Origin: Nymphaea colorata
Lineage: Eukaryota > Streptophyta > Magnoliopsida > Nymphaeales > Nymphaeaceae
NCBI RefSeq assembly: GCF_008831285.2
Contig: NC_045149.1
Span: forward strand, 3,339,500 to 3,403,499
Reading direction: 5' to 3'
Length of the DNA: 64,000 bases
The stretch's first letter is position 1; every line of letters begins with the position of its first letter. The notes under the pieces were generated by a model. It had not been told where the DNA came from. It saw only the letters and a program-made list of their open reading frames with translations, and searched no databases. Shown here piece after piece: positions 57,244 through 64,000 of this stretch. A program made the position numbers and the translations under genes.

Positions 57244-57557
57244 TGTTAGTTAATGTGAACGTGTGGTCAAGTATGTGAAAAGTGGTGATCGTGTGGTCAA
57301 GTGGTGATGGGGGTTTTGTTGTTTCTTCTCTTTAGCCATAAAAATAGGACTTAGTGGTTATGTGTCCACAAAATGAGGTTGCTTTTGGCAAGTGGCATTA
57401 ATGGGTAGTTTTTCTCTTTTTGTTTTGTTCTTTAAATATTTGTTACATGCGTGTAATCACTTGGTAGAAAGAAAGATAGTATTGAGTTCTTTTCCAGCTT
57501 TATCTTAACGTGCCTTTTTTAGTGATTTTTATGTGGGAGTCAGAAATACTTCCTTCA
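57244..57557 (+). repeat. Element E 3' LTR
   Basis: 314 bp, with about nine substitutions and a 9-bp loss relative to the 5' LTR, followed by AAAAC. Element F sequence resumes after it. Confidence 0.92.
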
Positions 57558-57562
57558 AAAAC

Positions 57563-58205
57563 TTCCTAAACAACCCATCTGATACTGAGTTTTACCTCTC
57601 CCTTTTATTCAAAATCTTAAACTCTTAACCTAAGAGTTTAAGGACCCACTTCTGTTGACCGGGGGTTAGTGTTTTCTGATTCATTCAATGCTTCAAACTA
57701 GAATGAACAATGAATATCCAGTACTTCTTCCCTACTAAATACTGCTACCACCTTTGAACCGTCATCACTACTTCAATCAATTCCTTTTTTTTATGCTGAT
57801 TTACTTGGGAATCATTTCCCCAATGCTTTGCTGTAAAATGCTATAGGCAAGTGCTCTTGGCTAAGCATGACTCCTACAACCACATTTGATTCATCAGTCT
57901 CCACAGCGAACGTAGCTGGAAGTTAGGCATCACAAGGACTGGAGCTTGAGTAACGTTTGTCTTCAGCTGCTCAAAGGCTGATTTGTTATGTTCCTCCCAT
58001 GGAAAACATCCTCTTTTCAGTAAACGGGTTAGGGGAATAGTGATGACCCCAAATCCCTTAAGAATGCCCTCGATCCTTTCACCCCTTCTGGAAGGTTCTA
58101 GCTCCTGCTGGCTTCGATTTTTTTAGGGTCCATACTTACCCCTTGGCAGCTGATGATCTGCTTGAGATAAGTAACCTGTTGGCTCCCGAATGCACACTTG
58201 GAATA
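57563..58205 (-). pseudogene. Element F RNase H start and reverse transcriptase end
   Basis: From 58205 leftwards the minus strand reads KCAFGSQQVTYLKQIIS (gypsy RT KC.FG..QV.YLGH box), then GFGVITIPLTRLLKRGCFPW and FEQLKTNVTQAPVLVMPNFQ, and the start of RNase H (FYSKALGK). There are several stops. The relic stops abruptly near 58205. Confidence 0.8.
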
Positions 58206-58680
58206 CTTTGCATATTATTAAGGTTAAGAGCGAAAGCCATGGAGATAAAACTCAAGGAGATGATAACGTTCACCATGGAGATAATGCTCAAGGAGATAAT
58301 GACAACCATTGAGATAAGAACAGTAATATCAAAACTTCCCAAAATTATTGTAATTTAATAAAGAAAGATGTGCTTGACAAAAATATTGTTCTTAAACAAA
58401 AGGAACGAGATGTGATCTTGTAACAAATTATCAATATATTGGAACCTTTCATGGTTGTGTGAACACAACACACATTGTGAGAGAGCACAGTGGATGTAGA
58501 TCCTCGTTGGATTGAACCACGTAAAACCATTGTGTTTTTTCTTTCTCTTTCATGGAACGTCACTGGTGAAGTCGATTGTGTCCGGTGATCATAGCCCAAT
58601 CAGTTGGATTTGGCATCAAAACCTATATAAGATGAAGATTTTTATTGCATATATCTTAGCCGAGCTGCCTATGAATGAAT
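58206..58680. other. Unassigned stretch with a short tandem repeat
   Basis: At about 58237-58320, a unit like CCATGGAGATAATGCTCAAGGAGATAATGA repeats about 2.3 times and in one frame gives HGDN/QGDN residues. The part at 58440-58560 resembles the transcribed end of an LTR (ACACATTGTGAGAGAGCACAG, TTGGATTGAACCACG), but no partner was found. It may be the start of relic G. Confidence 0.4.
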
Positions 58681-58789
58681 GTGGGGCTTTCTGAACAGCC
58701 CTAAACACTTGAAGCCATTTCAATGCAAAGAGTATAGTTTTCACAAGGAGATCAGTAGCTCAATGCCTGAAATTTATACCACTGCTTTT

Positions 58790-59148
58790 GACTATTTGAG
58801 TGATGGTGGTTGGTACCCTGATTTAGAGGCAACCCAACATGTTACCGCAAACCTTAAAAGTCTGTCTATACATGAAGATTATCATGGCAATGAGCAGGCC
58901 AAGATGGGGAATTGAGAAGGTCTCAACATAAGAAGCATTGGTAATACCGTTGTATTTTCCAATACCTTTGATTTTTTTATGAAAGATGTTCTTCATGCTT
59001 CATTTATAACAAGCATGTCCGTACAAAAAAAACTGAGGATAATAGATTTTATTTTGAATTCTATCCTAACACTTGTTATGTGAAGGATCTCAAGACAAGA
59101 AGAATGTTGCTCAAGGGAACTAGCACTGAAGGGTTGTATCAGCTGCAA
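58790..59148 (+). pseudogene. Element G protease
   Basis: One frame reads GGWYPDLEATQHVTANLKSL and SIHEDYHGNEQAKMGN, where DLEATQH stands in place of the usual protease motif DSGATHH. After a stop and shift, FFMKDVLHASFITSM, FYPNTCYVKDLKTRR and GTSTEGLYQLQL follow. This is the pattern between the protease and integrase of copia elements. The catalytic Ser-Gly is lost. Confidence 0.8.
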
Positions 59149-59153
59149 CTCAT

Positions 59154-59497
59154 TGTTAAAGCATAAGATTTTCAGCTCTTCCATCTGGATCCAAAATTCA
59201 GCATGTTGAACAAATGTCTCATGACGTTCTATGCTCTTGTATTCTATGTTCTTATAAACTGTTTTGTGGTATTCTATGTCTTTGTGATACGTGAGAAGTC
59301 TCCTAGGATTCTGCAATTGAAGAGTCTCTTAGAATTCAACAATTGTAACGGATTGAGTGTATTATAAATATGGGCTATGTAGACCATCCTAGTTACGACC
59401 TCTTCTCCTCAGCCTCTCCCTGTCTCATTACCTCTCTCTATCTTCTTGCATCAATACAGATTTTTAGTTACACATTATTGGTGCCAGATTTCTAACA
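59154..59497 (+). repeat. Element H 5' LTR
   Basis: 344 bp, TGTTAAAGCATAAGATTTTC...TTTCTAACA. It contains several copies of TTCTATG(T/C)TCTTGTA near 59227-59280 in its middle. Confidence 0.85.
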
Positions 59498-59795
59498 CGG
59501 TATCAAAGCTAGGTTTAGCTGTCTTTATCTAATGGAATGCCCAAATAGGTCTGATCTGGTTAGAACTTCTTTCCCATCTTGTCTCTATTTTAACTATTCA
59601 TCTTACAGACTATTCTATCTGATTTTTAAGTTTCTCATATCCCTTGCTTCTATTTTTTTGTCGTTACTTTTCTCTTGTGTGATTCTTGTCCTTTTACACA
59701 AACTTTCTTCTTGTTTGGTGAGGGATACATCTTGTCAAATCTGGTCCTCTTTTCTTCACTCATCTTCTACCCGTGTAACCTTCCTTTCTACTCTC

Positions 59796-60653
59796 ATGGA
59801 AAACCTTTTGCATTCTGGTATGTCCTCTAATTTTCTTCATCTTATTACCGAAAAATTCAACCATAAAAATTATCTAACCTAGAAAAGGAAGATCATGCCT
59901 TTTATAAGGAGTCAAGGCCTCTTTGGGCATCTCGTTGGTTCAACAAAGGCTCCACCAAAGTCTATTCGACAAGAAATAAAAAAAAATGAGGCAGGAGAGG
60001 TCATTGCTGTTTAAGAAAACAGAAACCTTGAATATATTGTCTAGATGAGATGCAACCAAAGTCTGGTCGCATACATTCTGTCTACTTTATCTCAACAAGT
60101 GCCACTTTCAGTTTCTGATGACTATACTATGGAAGAATTATGAGAAACTCTTGTTGATACCTTTTCCCAAATATCCGAAGCACGAATTATATACTTAAAG
60201 AAAGAATTTCAGAATTTGACCAAGGGTTTAACATCTATCATGGATTATTTGGGACATATTAGGGCTGTTGCAGACCAACTTGATGTCTCAGGGAATAACA
60301 TTTTAGATAAAGAAAAGGTGCAGCAAACCTTGAGTGGGCTTGGGCATGATTATCATGTTTTTATTACAGCTCTTGAAGTCCTTATTTTGCCCTCTTTCAA
60401 TGAATTGCAAGGTAAACTCCTCCAACATGAAACAAATATGAAAAGAGTCATGAAAAGGACTGACCAAGGGAACTCCCAAAATGTGTTGGCCATGAATATA
60501 AAATTTGGACAAAACCATGGGAACTTTGGTCATGGTGGCCATGGCATTTTATCAACACCAAATAACGAAGGTATGTCTCATCTGAATACTTCAAGAAGAA
60601 TACCGACTTGTTTTCAATGTTACAAGAAAAGACACATGAAGGAACAATGCTAG
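59796..60653 (+). pseudogene. Element H gag, broken
   Basis: The start is MENLLHSGMSSNFLHLITEK, then a TAG at 59880. Further parts are RSQGLFGHLVGSTKAPPK and, from 60216, SIMDYLGHIRAVADQLDVSG and LSGLGHDYHVFITALEV, the UBN2-type core. The zinc knuckle is at 60609-60650 (CFQCYKKRHMKEQC), with Arg in place of Gly before His. Confidence 0.85.
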
Positions 60654-60746
60654 TTTAATCTTTAAAACAAAAACTAAGGGGTAAGATATGATTACAAACA
60701 AGGAAGACAAAATTCTAAGTCCACCGCCGAAGATATGTAGCAGCTA

Positions 60747-62203
60747 TTGGTAGCCGCACACTCCAAGATGACTATAAAACAAAATGAGCATGGAGAATGG
60801 TTCTTGGATTTAGGTGCAGCTACCCATGTGACAGGAAATGCAGGTAAATTGACTAACTTATCCCTTTACTATGATAGGAATTTAATTATAACAGGTGATG
60901 GAAAATCTCATCCCATTACACATGTTTGAAATGCACATATTCCATTGTCAACTTATTCTCTATCACTGTCTAATGTTGCTCTTGCTGCCAATATCAAAAT
61001 GAATATCATATTCATTTCTAAACTCATTGATGACACAAACTCCTTTGTTAAATTCACACCTTCTTCTGTCTATGTCATGGACTTTCAAACAAAGAAAATG
61101 TTCGTTAAAAGGAGCATCAAGGGAATACGTATGTCCTCAAGGAATGTCTATCCAAAGATTCATTTACCTTTGATATAGGATTGAAGACATTTTCTATTTC
61201 TCATGATGTGTCATCAATTCCAAGTTCTTGTCATTTCCAATCAAAAGTAAGAGGCTCTAGCCAATTTTTGGAATCTAATCTGTGGCATAATCGGCTGAAA
61301 CATCATGGTCAACATTTTATTGAAAAACTTGACATAGATAGTCTTGTTCCAAGATCAAGTTTACCTCTTACTTCAAGTGTCAAAAAATGTTCGAGCTGTG
61401 AATTTTGTAAGAGTCATGTTATCCTTTTATAATATAAATAAAAGAGCTTCCAAACCTTTTGAAATTATTTTTTCTGATGTTTGGGCGCCAGCCCTTATTG
61501 ATTCTATGTCTGATTCATGACATTATATCTTATTCATTGACTCTTACTCACGTTTCACTTGAATTTACTTCATGAAATAAAAATTAGAAGTGCTCAATAT
61601 ATTTCGAAACTTCTATGCTATGATTCAAACCAAATTTTCATACAATATAGTGCATTTTCAATGTAATGGTATGAGAGAATATTTCTTGCTTGATTTTATT
61701 GATTTTCTACATGAAAAATGGATAACTAGACAAATCTCCTCCCCTTACACACCATAACAAAATGGTGTGGTTAAGAGCAAACTTCAACACATAGTTGAAA
61801 GCGCCATAAGCATAATGCATGATATTAAAGTGCCCACTTCCTTATGGACTGAAGCCTTCCATATAGCTGCGTACATAATAAATCATTTACCTATGACACT
61901 CTTGATGTCTAAATCTCCATATTTCACACTCTTAGGCAAACAACCGATTATAAGAAATTGAACGTTTTTGTCTACATATGCTATGTTCATGTTGATGTTG
62001 CCTTAAGGAACAAATTTCAAGACAAAGCTATTCAATGTAGATTTGTTGGATATGTTGATGAATATAAAAGATTTCGATACTATGACCCAACAACCAAACG
62101 TATCAAGACTTCAAGAAATGTTACTTTTGATGAGTATAATTTTGATAGTACTAACCAAATGCCTATGACTATTGAATCTTATGATCTCTGGATACGTACA
62201 TAG
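60747..62203 (+). pseudogene. Element H protease and integrase, broken
   Basis: Protease has EWFLDLGAATHVTGNAGKLT near 60795 (catalytic DSGA reads DLGA). Then LSLSNVALAANIKMNIIFIS follows. Pre-integrase has LWHNRLKHHGQHFIEKLD and CSSCEFCKSHVI. The core has SDVWAPALIDSMS, several stops, then QQNGVVKSKLQHIVESAIS and SLWTEAFHIAAYIINHLPM. The C-terminal part has FQDKAIQCRFVGYVDEYKRF and YYDPTTKRIKTSRNVTFDEY. Confidence 0.85.
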
Positions 62204-62786
62204 TTATTCGAGTAGTTCCTATTTTAGAAAATGATGTGCCCCAGGGTGAAGATCAAGAGGGTCCAATGCAGTCATCTGATGTACCTCAGGTTGAAAATCA
62301 AGAGGGTCCAATACAGACATCAATTGATCATGGAAGTAATAATGAAGAAGAAAACAACAATTCAAATCAGTATTCAGGTGTCCTTTACAATCGACAACTA
62401 AGGAACAACCATGTTCACAGTCAAGAAGATAACATGCCTCATCTTAGAAGATCCCAACTCATTCACCATCATATTCACAGGTGGGTTAGCTATGATTATT
62501 TATCTCTTGATTTTCAGCTATCATGACAAATGTTGGCAAGGAGGAAGAACCTATTTCATTTGATCAAGCATCAAAATCACCTCCTTGAAGAATGACTATG
62601 AGGGAAGAAATTGATGCCTTGCATGAATGTGGAACATGGGAGATCGTTCCAAGGCCACACAGAAAGAACATAACAAGCTCTAAGTGGGTATACAAAATAA
62701 AAAATAAACCTATGTCACATAAGTACAGGTATAGGTGTCAGTATGGGTGGTGGTACAAACTATATTTTCAAAAAACTTGGGTATGA
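62204..62786 (+). pseudogene. Element H linker and RT stub
   Basis: The acidic linker has a 42-bp tandem repeat (about 62235-62318; PQGEDQEGPMQSSDV then PQVENQEGPIQTS). RT begins MTMREEIDALHECGTWEIVP and SSKWVYKIKNKP, then loses homology at about 62715 in a segment related to the repeat at 17034. Confidence 0.8.
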
Positions 62787-62806
62787 GGATACGACTGAGA
62801 TATAAA

Positions 62807-62809
<3 letters not shown>

Positions 62810-62892
<83 letters not shown>
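62810..62892. repeat. TA/TG compound microsatellite
   Basis: About 30 bp of alternating TA followed by about 54 bp of TG. It sits where the RT and RNase H of element H should be. Confidence 0.95.
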
Positions 62893-62893
<1 letters not shown>

Positions 62894-62934
62894 TAGTCAC
62901 TAATAACGTCTCAGAGTTTTAAACGACAAGGTTT

Positions 62935-63280
62935 TTCTCGGGTATAAGATTTTCGAATCTTCCATCTAGATCCAAAATCCAGCATGTTGAACAATGTCTC
63001 ATGACGTTCTATGTTCTTGTATTCTATGTTCTTGTAAACTATGTTGCAGAATTCTATGTTCTTTGTGATATGTGAGAAGTCTCTTATGATTCTGCAATTG
63101 AAGAGTCTTAGGGTTCAACAATTGTAACTGATTGAGGGTGTTATACATATGAGCTATGTAGACCATCCTGGTCACGGCCTCTTCTCCTCAGCCTCTCCTT
63201 GTCTCATTCTCTCTCTCTCTATCTTCCTGCATGAATACAAATTTTTAGTTACACATTATTGGTACCAGAAAATTCTAACA
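62935..63280 (+). repeat. Element H 3' LTR
   Basis: Collinear with 59154-59497 from ATAAGATTTTC onward, ending ATTCTAACA before CTCAT. The first 10 or so bases do not match the 5' copy. Its exact start is approximate. Confidence 0.82.
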
Positions 63281-63285
63281 CTCAT

Positions 63286-64000
63286 GCCCAAGAATGAAGA
63301 CCTTAAATCAGCAGTTGTGATGGTGGGAGAAACAGCCTCACTCCAAATGTGGCATCAAAGGATGTGGCATCTGTCGTTTAGAGTAGTTCAGCATGTGGTG
63401 AATAAATGGGGTTTGCCAACCCATCAAGAGAAAGACAATAATGTTTGTGAAGCATGCCAACAACTCATGCTCCACCCTTTGGTAATAGATCGCAGACTAT
63501 TAAACATTCCTTAGATTTAATATCTTCTGATGTTTGGGGACCAACACCAGTTCCATCTTTACAAGACATTATTCTTATGTTGCTTTCATTGATGGTTATT
63601 CTTGTTTCATATGGATCTATATCTTGAAGCATAAATCGAAAGTTCTTTCTATGTTCAAATATTTCCAACAATTGATCAAAAATAAATTAAGGTGTCGAAT
63701 GAAGGCCATGCAAAGTGATTGGGGAGGTGAATTTAGAGTTTTAGCAACTTTCTTAATGAAAATGAAATTGAGCACAGAACTATTTACCCTCACACACATG
63801 AGCAAGGAGGCAAGGTCAAATGATGCCATAGACATATAGTTGAAACCAGCCTTAGTCTTCTTGCTCATGCTCATTTACCATATAGATTTTGGGATTACTC
63901 TTTTCTCATGGTTTTTTTTTAACAGAATGCCATCACCCATTATTCAAATGAAGACTCCATCCTATTTGCCAATGAAAATGGAATTGAGCACAAAACTATT
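63286..64000 (+). pseudogene. Element G integrase, broken, incomplete at the edge
   Basis: Pre-integrase reads LQMWHQRMWHLSFRVVQHVV and NVCEACQQL (63348-63470). The core follows in other frames: SSDVWGPTP near 63527, YSYVAFIDGYSCFIWIYILK (63576-63636) and AMQSDWGGEFRV at about 63708-63743. Several stops follow. A 31-bp segment at 63757 recurs at the very end (63962-64000). Confidence 0.82.

Larger units (their letters stand above)
47478..57557 (+). mobile_element. Ty1/copia element E (Tork/Tnt1-like), nested in F and split by I
   Basis: The LTRs at 47478-47799 (322 bp) and 57244-57557 (314 bp) begin TGTTAGTTAATGTG and end CTTCCTTCA. The perfect duplication AAAAC lies at 47473-47477 and 57558-57562. 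Its own length is 4,714 bp. Coding order is gag, protease, integrase, RT, RNase H. The integrase and RT resemble the Tork/Tnt1 group (GKQHKLPF, RTDRGGEFLS, YVDDIIYTG). It is broken by stops, frame shifts and a 29-bp duplication in gag. Confidence 0.93.
45407..58205 (-). mobile_element. Truncated Ty3/gypsy relic F (Reina-like chromovirus), antisense, split by E
   Basis: The left end is a 271-bp LTR (45407-45677), next to a polypurine tract. On the minus strand pol fragments follow in reverse: chromodomain and integrase (45690-46625, 46935-47477), then, beyond element E, RNase H and RT (57563-58205). The chromodomain followed by FPT and LEDNV-like sequence, plus short LTRs, suggests the Reina lineage. 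It breaks off near 58205 in RT, so protease, gag and the other LTR are missing. Its own sequence is about 2.4 kb, also interrupted by a MITE. Confidence 0.82.
59154..63280 (+). mobile_element. Ty1/copia element H, nested in G, lacking most of RT
   Basis: The LTRs are 59154-59497 and about 62935-63280, with the perfect duplication CTCAT at 59149-59153 and 63281-63285. The right LTR's first bases are diverged. A PBS-like CGGTATCAAAGCT follows the left LTR (two changes from TGGTATCAGAGCT). It encodes gag, protease, integrase and the first part of RT. RT then stops at about 62745, where a TA/TG microsatellite and the 3' LTR follow, so the RT palm and RNase H are missing. Confidence 0.86.
58680..64000 (+). 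mobile_element. Ty1/copia relic G, split by element H, running off the right edge
   Basis: Protease-like sequence at 58790-59148 continues at 63286 in the pre-integrase region after element H. G has no visible LTR; its left limit is uncertain and it continues beyond 64000. It carries several stops. Confidence 0.7.

Noticed and set aside
58440-58560. LTR of element G
   Set aside because: The words look like an R-U5 end, but no PBS follows and no second copy exists in the window, so no LTR was called.

Overview
The window is nuclear DNA of a flowering plant with a transposon-rich genome. The evidence is a plant-type, intron-containing housekeeping gene and layer upon layer of Ty1/copia and Ty3/gypsy LTR retrotransposons whose primer-binding sites match plant initiator tRNA-Met (TGGTATCAGAGC). 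I cannot name the species. No bacterial genes, rRNA, tRNA or CRISPR were seen.

The one complete host gene is ETFB, the beta subunit of the mitochondrial electron transfer flavoprotein. It lies on the + strand in five exons (13490-13558, 13712-13996, 19519-19599, 43617-43711, 44091-44316) and encodes 251 residues with no break. Its introns are very unequal: 153 bp, 5.5 kb, 24.0 kb and 379 bp. At the extreme left (17-144) is one exon that resembles the tRNA 2-thiouridylase MnmA/TRMU; no partner exon was found.

Layout. 1-1698: host-like DNA with the MnmA-like exon and a 112-bp tandem duplication. 1704-11976: a minus-strand chromovirus (Ty3/gypsy, Tekay/Del-like) with 3.2-kb LTRs, target duplication CTAAT, a chromodomain, and a deletion joining gag to the end of protease. 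11982-13489: repeats and the ETFB 5' flank. 13490-44316: ETFB. Its third intron holds copia element A (19745-39359), into which B (22311-26887) and the minus-strand element C (27093-36530) inserted; D (29487-34595) then inserted into C. An older minus-strand copia relic, J, follows (about 39.8-42.75 kb). 45407-58205: a truncated minus-strand gypsy relic F, carrying a 293-bp hAT-like MITE and split by copia element E (47478-57557), itself split by copia element I (49314-54674). 58680-64000: copia relic G, split by copia element H (59154-63280).

The nesting was read from LTR boundaries and 5-bp target duplications: CTAAT, CTTTC, ATACC, AAAAC, AAAAC, AAACT and CTCAT match exactly, and B has a decayed AGAAC/GGAAC. 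Every interrupted reading frame resumes on the far side of its insertion. Elements A, C, D and I are one family: their LTRs end TTTCTACA directly against the PBS, their gag-pol is similar, and pol ends in the first codons of the 3' LTR. All four carry a 12-bp inverted repeat with an 11-nt loop directly before the polypurine tract. Its arms differ between members at two pairs by compensating changes, and one of those changes alters the protein. This covarying hairpin is the most unusual signal I found.

All coordinates, translations and difference counts are by eye. No database search was run.
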